DNA from: JALVDI01 sp039186435
GTDB lineage: Bacteria; Myxococcota_A; Polyangia; Polyangiales; Houyiibacteriaceae
Assembly: GCA_039186435.1 (NCBI GenBank)
Contig: JBCDAA010000229.1
Span: 1-14,420, forward strand
DNA length: 14,420 nt
Direction of reading: 5' to 3'
Part shown: positions 1 to 7,253 of the stretch, in pieces
Layout of the letters: each line of letters opens with the position of its first letter
Numbering within the stretch: position 1 is the stretch's first letter
Position numbers and translations under genes: made by a program
The notes under the pieces: generated by a model
Told to the model about the DNA's origin: nothing
Database searches by the model: none
The model's input: the letters and a program-made list of their open reading frames with translations, nothing else

Positions 1-141
1 CGACTCTCGAAGGTGCAGTGGCGGGATGCGATGAGCGAAGTAGGCCTCGAAGTGATCGAGCAAACCCAGCTTTGCGATCCGGCGGCCGAGGGCTGGAAGC
101 GTGACGTAGGTAGTCTGCTGACGGTGGCGCAGCGACCCTGA
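1..141 (+). CDS. 3' end of an unidentified protein, possibly a SAM-dependent methyltransferase (partial)
   Basis: Frame 1 is open from the first base to a TGA at 139-141, giving the last 46 residues of a protein whose start lies outside the window. The tail contains VGLEVIEQ and ends GWKRDVGSLLTVAQRP. This resembles the C-terminal strands of class I SAM-dependent methyltransferases, in which a hydrophobic LLTVA-type strand closes the fold; that comparison is from memory and weak. No catalytic motif lies in the visible part, so the function is a guess. The stop is one base from the stop of the convergent minus-strand gene, so the two transcripts must overlap or end in each other's coding sequence. 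Confidence 0.5.
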   Translation, partial: RLSKVQWRDAMSEVGLEVIEQTQLCDPAAEGWKRDVGSLLTVAQRP

Positions 142-142
142 G

Positions 143-511
143 CTAGCCGTAGGTCTTGCCGCCGCGAACGCCGCTCTTGAGTTTGGCGGGCTCGACGAAG
201 ACGCGGTCGAACTCGACGACCACCTTTTTGTCGATGGTGACGCCTTCGTCTTCGAGGAGCGACTGCTGCGACGCGCCACTGGGTCCCGTTCGTTTCTTAC
301 CGAGGCGCCCTTCGGTGCCCACGACGCGATACCAGGGAAGCGCGTTCGCATCGCTGTCGTCGAGGGTCGCCAGAATGTAGGCGACGTGGCGCGGCATCAC
401 GGTCATGTGGTCGCCGATGGCGCCGTAGGTGGTGACCCGTCCTTTCGGAATCGACGCAACGATCGCTCGTACGTCTGCTTTGATGCCCGCAAAGGCTATC
501 GACTTCGCCAT
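143..511 (-). CDS. atl: Alkyltransferase-like (ATL) protein of the MGMT family
   Basis: This 122-residue protein has the DNA-binding domain of O6-alkylguanine-DNA alkyltransferase but no catalytic Cys. The helix-turn-helix segment GRVTTYGAIGDHM (24-36) carries the base-flipping Tyr29, and MPRHVAYIL (39-47) carries the likely arginine finger Arg41. The active-site motif PCHRV reads P59-W-Y-R-V63, with Trp in place of the methyl-accepting Cys. ATL proteins usually have PWHRV, so His to Tyr is a second substitution. Known ATLs bind O6-alkylguanine without repairing it and pass the lesion to nucleotide excision repair, and that is the inferred role. The length fits the single-domain family. The ATG at 509-511 has no clear Shine-Dalgarno upstream. 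The gene is divergent from yebC across about 70 bp. A small regulatory or structural role is less likely. Confidence 0.85.
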   Translation of the reverse strand: MAKSIAFAGIKADVRAIVASIPKGRVTTYGAIGDHMTVMPRHVAYILATLDDSDANALPWYRVVGTEGRLGKKRTGPSGASQQSLLEDEGVTIDKKVVVEFDRVFVEPAKLKSGVRGGKTYG

Positions 512-531
512 GAGGCTGGAGGTAGGGGCAC

Positions 532-557
532 GGGGTGATATGTTCTACAGTCACCCC
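532..557. promoter_or_regulatory. Inverted repeat in the atl/yebC divergent promoter region
   Basis: The arms GGGGTGA (532-538) and TCACCCC (551-557) are perfect reverse complements separated by 12 bases. They fill the centre of the only gap between two divergent genes, the position expected of a shared operator. No consensus -35/-10 pair is clear; TATGTT in the spacer is only a weak -10-like hexamer. A 7-bp match could arise by chance. Confidence 0.3.
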
Positions 558-581
558 TGAACGGGACGGTTGAGACACGGT

Positions 582-1319
582 ATGGGACGCATTTTCGAGA
601 CTCGAAAAGCCACAATGTTTGCCCGCTGGGACCGCATGGCGAAGGCGTTTACCCGCTGCGGCCGGGAGATCGCCGTTGCGGTTCGTCAGGGAGGTCCAGA
701 CCCGGCCAGCAACCCCGCGCTGCGCCGCGCGATTCAGAACGCGCGCGCCGTCAACATGCCGAAGGACAAAATTGAGAGCGCGATCAAACGCGCCCTCGGC
801 AAAGACGCGGCGGACTACCAGGAGCTGATCTACGAAGGGTACGCGCCGCACGGTGTGGCGGTGATGGCGGTGGCCGCGACCGATAATCCCACCCGAACGA
901 TCGCGAACGTGCGCGTCTGCTTCAACAAAGCCGGTGGGAGCATCGGTACCAGTGGCAGCGTCGCGTTCAGCTTTACCCGCATGGGCGTCTTTCGTCTCGC
1001 GACCGAAGCGCTGACCAAGAAGGGCCTCGACCTTGAGGAGCTCGAGCTCGACTTGATCGATCACGGTCTCGAGGAAATGGGCGAAGGCAGCGGCGAAAAA
1101 GGCGAGCCGCAGATCGTCATTCGGACCGCGCTGCCGGATTTCGGACGGATGCAGACCGCTCTTGAAGATCGCTCGATCGACGTGGTCTCAACGGCGTCGG
1201 AGTTCATCCCGCAGACCACCGTGGAGCTTCCGGAAGACAAGGCCACCGAGGCGCTTAAGCTCGTCGATCTCCTCGAGCAGGACGACGACGTGCAGCAGGT
1301 TTTTCACAACCTCGCGTAG
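582..1319 (+). CDS. yebC: YebC/PmpR/TACO1 family protein
   Basis: The protein has 245 residues, the usual YebC length. It opens MGRIFETRKATMFARWDRMA, the variant N-terminus I associate with Bacteroidetes and some deltaproteobacteria, instead of the AGHSKWANIKHRK form. Family hallmarks follow: IQNARAVNMPKDKIESAIKRA (about 51-71), YEGYAPHG (84-91), TDNPTRTIANVR (100-111) and GGSIGTSGSVAFSF (118-131). I chose ATG 582 over the in-frame TTG at 570 because the family starts at MGR. The family was first described as transcriptional regulators (PmpR); the mitochondrial member TACO1 acts in translation, and recent work links bacterial members to relief of ribosome stalling at proline-rich stretches. 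Which role applies here cannot be told. The Shine-Dalgarno is weak. The aldo/keto reductase follows 57 nt downstream. Confidence 0.95.
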   Translation: MGRIFETRKATMFARWDRMAKAFTRCGREIAVAVRQGGPDPASNPALRRAIQNARAVNMPKDKIESAIKRALGKDAADYQELIYEGYAPHGVAVMAVAATDNPTRTIANVRVCFNKAGGSIGTSGSVAFSFTRMGVFRLATEALTKKGLDLEELELDLIDHGLEEMGEGSGEKGEPQIVIRTALPDFGRMQTALEDRSIDVVSTASEFIPQTTVELPEDKATEALKLVDLLEQDDDVQQVFHNLA

Positions 1320-1376
1320 CGGATCCATTCCGAATCCGGCGGTTGGCAGGGGTCGCGAATGCTCTAGGGTGGCGCC

Positions 1377-2192
1377 ATGGACATCACCTCCACCCTTACG
1401 CTCAACAACGGCGTCACGATCCCGCGACTCGGCCTTGGGGTGTTCCGCTCCGGGGCGAGCACAAAGGATGCGGTCCTCCGCGCCCTGGAAGTCGGGTATC
1501 GCCATGTCGACACCGCGCACATCTACCGAAACGAGGAGGGCGTTGGCCAAGCGCTCCGCGAGAGCGAGGTTGCGCGCGAGGACGTCTTCGTCACCACGAA
1601 ACTCTGGAACGACGACCACGGCTACGACGCGGCGCTGCGGGCCTTTGACGCGAGCGTTGCGGCCCTCGGTGTGGAGACGATCGATCTCTGGTTGATTCAC
1701 TGGCCGGTGCCGGAGAAGCGGCTCGAGAGCTGGCGCGCGATGGAGCGAGTTCTGAAGGAAGGACGCGTCCGCGCCATCGGCGTCAGTAACTTCATGGTGC
1801 ACCACCTCGAGGAGCTTCGTGCGAACTCGGAGGTCGTTCCCGCGATCAATCAGATCGAAATCCATCCCTTCGGCCAGCAGGCGAAGGTCACGGCGTGGTG
1901 CAAGGAAAAGGGCATCGCGGTGCAAGCCTACAGTCCGCTGACGAAGGCGAAGCGTCTCGACGATCCGGCGCTTGGCCGCGTTGCGAACGCCGTGGGACGA
2001 ACTCCTGCGCAGGTGCTGATTCGGTGGGCCCTGCAGCACGACCTGATCGTTCTTCCGAAATCCGCGGACCCAGGCCGGATTGCAGAGAACGCCGCGGTGT
2101 TCGACTTCGCGCTCGACGTCCCCCAAATGGAGGAGCTCGATGGGCTCGAGGAAGGCCTCCACACCGCATGGGACCCGACGACCGAGCCCTGA
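1377..2192 (+). CDS. Aldo/keto reductase (2,5-diketo-D-gluconate reductase-like)
   Basis: This 271-residue cytosolic NADPH-dependent oxidoreductase has the (beta/alpha)8 fold. The catalytic tetrad is complete: Asp45 and Tyr50 in GYRHVDTAHIY, Lys75 in TTKLW and His108 in LIHWP. Other family signatures are GVSNF (135-139), NQIEIHP (158-164) and the NADPH 2'-phosphate contact region VLPKSADPGRI (225-235). The sequence is closest in style to AKR5-type prokaryotic reductases, which reduce 2,5-diketogluconate, methylglyoxal and other small aldehydes or ketones; the substrate cannot be read from sequence. AGGGTGG (1366-1372) sits 4 nt before the ATG as a passable ribosome binding site. It may be co-transcribed with yebC. 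No hairpin-plus-T-tract terminator is visible after it. Confidence 0.93.
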   Translation: MDITSTLTLNNGVTIPRLGLGVFRSGASTKDAVLRALEVGYRHVDTAHIYRNEEGVGQALRESEVAREDVFVTTKLWNDDHGYDAALRAFDASVAALGVETIDLWLIHWPVPEKRLESWRAMERVLKEGRVRAIGVSNFMVHHLEELRANSEVVPAINQIEIHPFGQQAKVTAWCKEKGIAVQAYSPLTKAKRLDDPALGRVANAVGRTPAQVLIRWALQHDLIVLPKSADPGRIAENAAVFDFALDVPQMEELDGLEEGLHTAWDPTTEP

Positions 2193-2334
2193 TCTCAACG
2201 TCTAGTTACAGCAAGAGTGCAGATCCGAGGGGCAGAACCGACGATAATGGTGAGCTCCCGTCGCAGATCTGAAAGGGTGAAACGCGACAATTCAGGAGAA
2301 AGCGCATGGAACGGCCTTTGCTGTTTCCCAAGGC
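2193..2334 (+). promoter_or_regulatory. Leader region of the kinase genes
   Basis: This 142-bp gap between the reductase and the first kinase holds a -10-like GATAAT (2243-2248) with no convincing -35 partner. It also holds a strong Shine-Dalgarno AGGAGA (2294-2299) that serves an out-of-frame ATG at 2306, not the kinase start. The heptamer GCAGATC occurs twice (2219-2225 and 2262-2268). A promoter here is plausible but not demonstrated. Confidence 0.25.
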
Positions 2335-2446
2335 ATGGCCAGCGTCTCTTCCTCCTCGCCGATCTCTCAGCAGCTCTCGTCCGCGCCGTCCGCAATCCCC
2401 GCGGTCGGTCGTGTGGTGGCAGGTCGCTACCGTCTGCTCAGCCTGA
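2306..2446 (+). CDS. Possible upstream ORF overlapping the kinase start
   Basis: ATG 2306 follows AGGAGA (2294-2299) with 6-nt spacing, the best ribosome binding site in this part of the window. It opens a 46-codon frame (MERPLLFPKAWPASLPPRRS at the start) that ends in TGA at 2444-2446, inside the kinase gene and in a different frame. The product is Arg/Pro/Ser-rich, as expected of a shadow of GC-rich coding sequence, and resembles nothing I know. It may be a short leader ORF that tunes kinase translation, a sign that a frameshift has separated the true start from the kinase frame, or chance. I list it because the ribosome binding site placement is strong. Confidence 0.2.
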   Translation: MERPLLFPKAWPASLPPRRSLSSSRPRRPQSPRSVVWWQVATVCSA

Positions 2447-3216
2447 TCGGGGAAGGCGGCTGGAGCCACGTCTACGAAGCCAAGGACGATCAGACTGGGC
2501 GCACGGTTGTCGTGAAGCTCCTTCGAAGCCCGGATCTCGATCGCCGACGGTTCGTTCGCGAGTGTTCGCTGAGTCAGGAGATCGTTCATCCGCACGTCGT
2601 TCAGGTGCTTGATTCCTGCGTGGATGGCGCGCCGGTGCTGATTCTCGAGCGCTTGGAAGGACGCACGCTTCGCGAGTACCTCGACATCCTGGGAAGCCTT
2701 CACCTGCGGCCCGCCTTGGTGCTTCTCGATCAGGTCGCGTCTGCGCTTGAAGCGGTCCACCGCGCGGGCGTCATCCATCGCGACCTCAAACCGAGCAATG
2801 TGATGGTCACGGTTCGGGGCGGGGAACTCTGGACCAAGCTCATCGACTTTGGACTTGGCAAGGCGGCCGACAGCACAACCATCACCGACGACGGCTACTG
2901 CGTCGGAACGCCCGGCTACATGGCGCCCGAACAGCTCTACGGAACCTCTCACGACCCGCGGACGGATATCTACGCGTGGGGGGTGTTGGCGTACGAACTG
3001 ATCGCGGGGACGCATCCCTTTCCGGCCGACACCGAACACGAGGCGATCGAGGCGGTGCTCCATCGACCCCCAGTGCCACTTTCAACACATCGCAAAGTTC
3101 CGCAGTCGCTCGAGCGCGTCGTAATGCGGGCGCTGCGGAAAAATCCGGTGGATCGCTTCCCCAATGTGGGGCTTCTTCGGCAAGCGCTGCGCTTCGCTCG
3201 TCCGCGGCACCTTTGA
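2335..3216 (+). CDS. Hanks-type serine/threonine protein kinase, compact soluble form
   Basis: This 293-residue protein is a Ser/Pro-rich leader of about 30 residues plus one complete kinase domain. Visible elements are the glycine loop GEGGWSHV (39-46), the ATP-binding Lys61 (VVVK), the probable helix-C Glu76, the catalytic loop HRDLKPSN (148-155; Asp150, Lys152, Asn155), DFG 171-173, the activation segment ending GTPGYMAPE (191-199) and the subdomain XI Arg274 in PVDRF. All catalytic residues are present, so it should be active. There is no transmembrane segment and no sensor domain, so it is probably cytosolic and input must come from a partner. ATG 2335 is the first in-frame start but has only AAGG 2 nt upstream; a stronger site serves another frame at 2306. 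The gene ends in TGA 3214-3216, in the same frame as the next kinase. Confidence 0.93.
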   Translation: MASVSSSSPISQQLSSAPSAIPAVGRVVAGRYRLLSLIGEGGWSHVYEAKDDQTGRTVVVKLLRSPDLDRRRFVRECSLSQEIVHPHVVQVLDSCVDGAPVLILERLEGRTLREYLDILGSLHLRPALVLLDQVASALEAVHRAGVIHRDLKPSNVMVTVRGGELWTKLIDFGLGKAADSTTITDDGYCVGTPGYMAPEQLYGTSHDPRTDIYAWGVLAYELIAGTHPFPADTEHEAIEAVLHRPPVPLSTHRKVPQSLERVVMRALRKNPVDRFPNVGLLRQALRFARPRHL

Positions 3217-3249
3217 TCGCTTTGCGCGCTCTCGGGATATAGTCCGAGC

Positions 3250-5271
3250 GTGCGCCTGGACGACCGGTACGACGTACTCGAGGAACGGGTCCAGGATGCG
3301 AGCGGCTCCCTGCATCGTGGTTGGGACGCAAAGCTCGGCCGTGAGGTCTGCATCAAACGCTTCGCGGGCGATCCGCACAAATCACCGCGCTGGCGTCGCT
3401 TCGTGCGCGAAGCCCGCGTGCTCGCAACGGTGCGACAGCAAGGTCTTCCGGAACTCTTCGACGTGCGCGACGAAGGTGACAAGCCCTACATGGTGCTCGC
3501 CGCGCTTTCGGGGGTCAGTCTTCGCGCGCACGTGGACGAACACGGCCCTTTGTCGCTCACCGCCGCCAAGACGCTCATCAGCCAGCTTTGCGAAGTGCTC
3601 GGGGCGGCGCATCGCGTCGGCGTCGTTCACCGGGACGTGCGCCCGGAGTTCGTGTTCATCGATGGCTCCGAGGTGTCGCTCGTCGGGTTTGGGCGCGCGC
3701 TCGGACAAGGCAGCCCCGGTACCTACAGCGACGTGAGCGAGATGGTGCGCGTATCGCCTTACGTCGCGCCGGAAGTGGTTCTCGGAGCGCCCGCGGATCC
3801 GCGCTCGGATGTCTACGGCATCGCGGCCGTGGGCTACTTCGCCATGACCGGGAAGGATCCCTTCGACACGGCCGGGGCGTCGATCGGAGTGGCGCTCGGC
3901 TTGATCAACAATCAACCACCGCCTCGCGTGGAAGGACCTCCGGCGGTGGCGGACGCGCTTCAAGGGGCGATGGCCAAGCGCCTCGAGAATCGTCCTTCGA
4001 CGACCGCGCAGCTCCGCCGCGGACTGGTTCGCTCGAGCACGACCGCGCCCGCGAGTCAGGGCGGTCCAGCGTCCGAGCTTCCGGTGGGTCTTGTGCTGGA
4101 GGGGAAGTACCGGGTCCTCGGGGAGATCGGCCGAGGCGGGACCAGCGTGGTGGTGCTCGCCGAAGACCAGAAGCTTCAGCGGCTGGTGGCGATCAAGGTG
4201 CTCAAAGGCGGAGACGTCGCGCGCGTGGAGCGCTTTGTGGATGAAGCGCGGGCGATGGCGGCGGTGCGGCACCCGAACGTCGTCAGCGTGCATGCGCTGA
4301 TCGCCCACGAAGAGCGACCGATGATCGTGATGGAGCACATCCCGGGGCGTTCCGTGGCGGATCTCCTGGAGCAAGGACGCGCGCCCCTCGAGGATGCGGT
4401 CGTCATTTTGGATCAGACCGCCGCCGGGCTTGCGGCGGTCCACGATGCCGGAATCACCCACCGCGATGTGAAGCCCTCGAACGTGCTCGTGGGCCCTGCG
4501 TTTCGCGTCGCGCTTGCCGACTTTGGACTGGTGGAACGCGAGACTCCGTCCAGTGGCAAGCTTTGGGGAACGCCGGGGTACATCGCGCCCGAGCGTCTCG
4601 CGGGAACCGAAGAGCGCGATCTCGCGGCGAGGGTCGATCTCTACTCGCTCGGCGTGATGGCGTATGAGCTGCTCACGGGCCAGCTGCCCTTTGAGGCGTC
4701 CGATCCCGCCAAGCTCACCGAAGCGCAGCTTGCGGGAAACGTGATTCCGCCGAGTCAGCGGGGAGCGCCCGCGGGATTTGATGCCCTGGTGCTCTCGGCG
4801 CTGGCGGTGGATCCGAAAGAACGGATCACGAGCGCGACGCGGTTTCGGGCGGAGCTTGCCCAAGCCGCGAAGGACGCCTTCGGCGGGTCGGAGTCAGCGC
4901 GCATTTTGGCGGTGGGACTACGCGCGTCCACGCGGGAGGTTCTCGATCTCGCGATGGATCGGCCGGGGCTTGCGTCGACGGAGCTTCACGCGGTGTCTCG
5001 CGGCGAGGATGCGATCAAGGCGATGGAAAGCGATCGCTTCGATGTCGTGGTGGTCGGTTCGGAACTTCAGGACTGGCGCTGCGTCGAGCTCGCGGCTTGG
5101 ATTCGCGCCGTCCGTGCAGAGCCCCCGCCGATGATGGTGGTGACCCACGACGCGCTCTCCCTCGACCTGCAGGAACTCGACGCTCTGGGCGTGCGGGGCT
5201 GTTTGCGTTCGCCCATCGAGGTCGGCGTACTCGTCGCCAACCTGCGCCGACTGCTCCGGCGCAGTCTCTAG
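3250..5271 (+). CDS. Pseudokinase-kinase-pseudoreceiver fusion protein
   Basis: This 673-residue protein has three parts. Domain 1 (about 7-258) is kinase-like with Lys36 and HRD 127-129. The glycine loop is lost, the HRD-loop Lys is Arg131, its Asn is Phe134, and DFG is G146-F-G, so it probably cannot bind Mg-ATP normally. Domain 2 (about 287-540) is intact: GRGGTSVV (294-301), Lys316, Glu332, HRDVKPSN (404-411), DFG 424-426, APE 446-448. Domain 3 (about 550-673) follows a receiver pattern, but the acidic pair is G556-L557, the phospho-acceptor Asp is Gly603 and the conserved Lys is Ser654; Thr632 remains. There is no membrane segment. The inferred design is an active kinase flanked by two regulatory or scaffold modules. 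GTG 3250 is the first start codon after the previous TGA in this frame and has a poor Shine-Dalgarno. It is likely co-transcribed with the kinase upstream and ends 10 nt from acs, convergently. Confidence 0.9.
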   Translation: MRLDDRYDVLEERVQDASGSLHRGWDAKLGREVCIKRFAGDPHKSPRWRRFVREARVLATVRQQGLPELFDVRDEGDKPYMVLAALSGVSLRAHVDEHGPLSLTAAKTLISQLCEVLGAAHRVGVVHRDVRPEFVFIDGSEVSLVGFGRALGQGSPGTYSDVSEMVRVSPYVAPEVVLGAPADPRSDVYGIAAVGYFAMTGKDPFDTAGASIGVALGLINNQPPPRVEGPPAVADALQGAMAKRLENRPSTTAQLRRGLVRSSTTAPASQGGPASELPVGLVLEGKYRVLGEIGRGGTSVVVLAEDQKLQRLVAIKVLKGGDVARVERFVDEARAMAAVRHPNVVSVHALIAHEERPMIVMEHIPGRSVADLLEQGRAPLEDAVVILDQTAAGLAAVHDAGITHRDVKPSNVLVGPAFRVALADFGLVERETPSSGKLWGTPGYIAPERLAGTEERDLAARVDLYSLGVMAYELLTGQLPFEASDPAKLTEAQLAGNVIPPSQRGAPAGFDALVLSALAVDPKERITSATRFRAELAQAAKDAFGGSESARILAVGLRASTREVLDLAMDRPGLASTELHAVSRGEDAIKAMESDRFDVVVVGSELQDWRCVELAAWIRAVRAEPPPMMVVTHDALSLDLQELDALGVRGCLRSPIEVGVLVANLRRLLRRSL

Positions 5272-5281
5272 CGCTAGCTGG

Positions 5282-7216
5282 CTATTCGGTGATCGCGCCT
5301 TCGCGAATCTTGGCCACGACGCTCGGATCCGCCAGGGTGCTCACGTCGCCGAGCTCGTCGCCGCGACCTTCCGCGATCTTTCGAAGGATGCGGCGCATCA
5401 CCTTGCCGGAGCGCGTTTTGGGAAGGCCTGGAACGACCTGCACGCGGTCGAGTTTGGCGTGCGCGCCGATCTGCGTTCGGCAGGCGCCGTTGAGGGCCTT
5501 GGCGTCGATCTCGGCGCCCGGCTGCGGCACAACGTAGGCGTACACGCCCTGGCCTTTGAGCTCGTGCGGGTAGCCCACGACGGCCGCTTCGGCGACTTCC
5601 TCGACGGAGACCAGCACGGACTCGAACTCCGCGGTGCCCATGCGGTGACCGCTGACGTTGAGGACGTCGTCCACGCGCCCGGTGATCCAGTGGTAGCCGT
5701 CTTCGTCACGGCGGCAGCCGTCTCCCGTGAAGTACGCGCCGGGGACCATCGAGAAATAGGTCGAGACGAAACGCGGATGATCGCCCCAGACCGTGCGTGC
5801 CTGACCGGGCCAGGGATGATCGATGCAGAGAAGTCCCTGCCCGGGGCCGCGAATGACTTCCCCTTCGGGCGTTCGTAGCGAGGGAAGGATGCCGGGCATG
5901 GGAAGCGTTGCCGAGCCGGGTTTGGTGGGCGTTGCAGGCGCGACCGGGCTGATCGCGATGCCGCCGGTTTCCGTCTGCCACCAGGTGTCGACGATGTTGC
6001 AGCGCTTTTCGCCGACGACGTCGTAGTACCAAACCCAGGCTTCCGGGTTGATGGGTTCCCCGACGGTGCCGAGAACGCGCAGGCTGGAGCGATCGTAGCG
6101 CGTGACGAACTCGTCGCCCTGGGCGGCGAGCGCGCGAATGGCGGTGGGCGCGGTGTAGAAGATCGTGATCTTGTGACGCTGCACCATGTCCCAGTAGCGC
6201 CCTGCGTCGGGATAGGTCGGGACGGATTCGAACATCAAGGTCGTCGCGCCGTTCGCGAGGGGGCCGTAGACGATGTAGCTGTGACCGGTGATCCAGCCGA
6301 CGTCCGCAACGCAGGCGTAGACGTCGTCCTCCCTTAGATCGAAGACGTTCGCGTGCGTGTAGCTCGCGTAGGTGATGTAGCCCCCGGAGGTGTGCACGAC
6401 GCCCTTCGGACGCCCGGTGGAGCCCGAGGTGTAGAGGATGAAGAGCGGGTGCTCGGCGTCGAAAGCCTCGGCTTCGTGGGTCGCGCTCGCGCTTCCCACC
6501 GCGTCGTGCCACCAGACGTCGCGTCCCTCGGTCCAGCCGGTGTCGTCGCCGGTTCGCTTGTACACGAGGACGTTCTTGACGCCCTTTTCGCCTTCGCAGG
6601 CTTCGTCGACGACGTTCTTCAGCGCGATCTTTCGGCTGCCGCGAAGACCCCAGTCCTGGGTGATGACGACCTCGGCGTTGCAGTCCCGAATTCGATCGCG
6701 CAGCGCTTCCGCCGAAAAGCCGCCGAAGACAACCGAGTGAATGGCACCGAGACGCGCGCAGGCGAGCATGGCGATCGCGGCTTCAGGCACCATGCCCATG
6801 TAGATGATCGCGCGTTCGCCCTTCTTGAGGCCGAGCTCCGAAAGCGCGTTCGCCGTTTTGCAGACTTCCGCGTGCAGCTCTTTGTAGGTCAGCGTGCGCG
6901 TGTCGCCGGCTTCGTCGCCTTCCCAGAGGATCGCAACTTTGTCACCGCGGGTCTTCAGGTGCCGATCGAGGCAAGACTCGGTGACGTTGAGCTTGCCGTC
7001 GGCAAACCACGCGAGCGGTCCGTCCTGAATCGTCGCATAGCTGCCGTCGAGACCTGTGGTCGGTTCGCTTCGCCAGGCGATGCGTTCCTTGGTGACCTGA
7101 AGCCAAAACCCGTTGGGGTCGTTCGCGGACGCGCCGTGGATTTCTCGGTAGCGATCGAGGTCGGTGATCGGGGTCGCGGCGCCTTCGCGGACGCGGCTCG
7201 GAACTTCGTAGGCCAT
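5282..7216 (-). CDS. acs: Acetyl-CoA synthetase (AMP-forming)
   Basis: The 644-residue enzyme activates acetate with ATP and CoA to acetyl-CoA via acetyl-AMP. Signatures in order: P-loop-like YTSGSTGRPKG (262-272), GWITGHSY (307-314), VGEPINPEAW (385-394) and TWWQTETGG (411-419), where Trp413 matches the residue that restricts the pocket to acetate. Next come YFTGDGCRRDEDGYHW (495-510), the hinge region GRVDDVLNVSGHR (513-525) and PKTRSGKVMRRIL (599-611). Lys605 is the conserved lysine that is acetylated in known enzymes to switch off adenylation. Length is typical and nothing is missing. ATG 7214-7216 is followed by MAYEVPSRV and has only a weak ribosome binding site. It lies 37 nt after the LRR-like gene on the same strand and is probably the last gene of that unit. 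Propionyl-CoA synthetase is less likely given the Trp and the sequence style. Confidence 0.97.
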   Translation of the reverse strand: MAYEVPSRVREGAATPITDLDRYREIHGASANDPNGFWLQVTKERIAWRSEPTTGLDGSYATIQDGPLAWFADGKLNVTESCLDRHLKTRGDKVAILWEGDEAGDTRTLTYKELHAEVCKTANALSELGLKKGERAIIYMGMVPEAAIAMLACARLGAIHSVVFGGFSAEALRDRIRDCNAEVVITQDWGLRGSRKIALKNVVDEACEGEKGVKNVLVYKRTGDDTGWTEGRDVWWHDAVGSASATHEAEAFDAEHPLFILYTSGSTGRPKGVVHTSGGYITYASYTHANVFDLREDDVYACVADVGWITGHSYIVYGPLANGATTLMFESVPTYPDAGRYWDMVQRHKITIFYTAPTAIRALAAQGDEFVTRYDRSSLRVLGTVGEPINPEAWVWYYDVVGEKRCNIVDTWWQTETGGIAISPVAPATPTKPGSATLPMPGILPSLRTPEGEVIRGPGQGLLCIDHPWPGQARTVWGDHPRFVSTYFSMVPGAYFTGDGCRRDEDGYHWITGRVDDVLNVSGHRMGTAEFESVLVSVEEVAEAAVVGYPHELKGQGVYAYVVPQPGAEIDAKALNGACRTQIGAHAKLDRVQVVPGLPKTRSGKVMRRILRKIAEGRGDELGDVSTLADPSVVAKIREGAITE

Positions 7217-7253
7217 ACGCCGGGCCTACCAGAAGATCCGAGGTGAGGGGAAG

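Noticed and set aside
570..581. TTG at 570 as the yebC start
   Set aside because: Family members of this type begin at MGR; ATG 582 gives that N-terminus and the standard length.
1341..1360. TTGGCAGGGGTCGCG before the reductase as a sigma-54 site
   Set aside because: The GG and GC elements are one base too close, so the fixed spacing fails.
1188..2198. Minus-strand open frame of 336 codons opposite the aldo/keto reductase
   Set aside because: The plus strand carries the complete reductase with its catalytic tetrad; the reverse frame has no recognisable feature.
3382..4863. Minus-strand open frame of 493 codons opposite the second kinase
   Set aside because: His/Arg-rich low-information product lying wholly antisense to well-supported kinase domains.
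5268..5277. CTAGCGCTAG palindrome at the convergent kinase/acs stops, considered as a bidirectional terminator
   Set aside because: A 10-bp self-complement without a loop or flanking T/A tract cannot form a useful hairpin; it overlaps the kinase stop codon and is probably chance.
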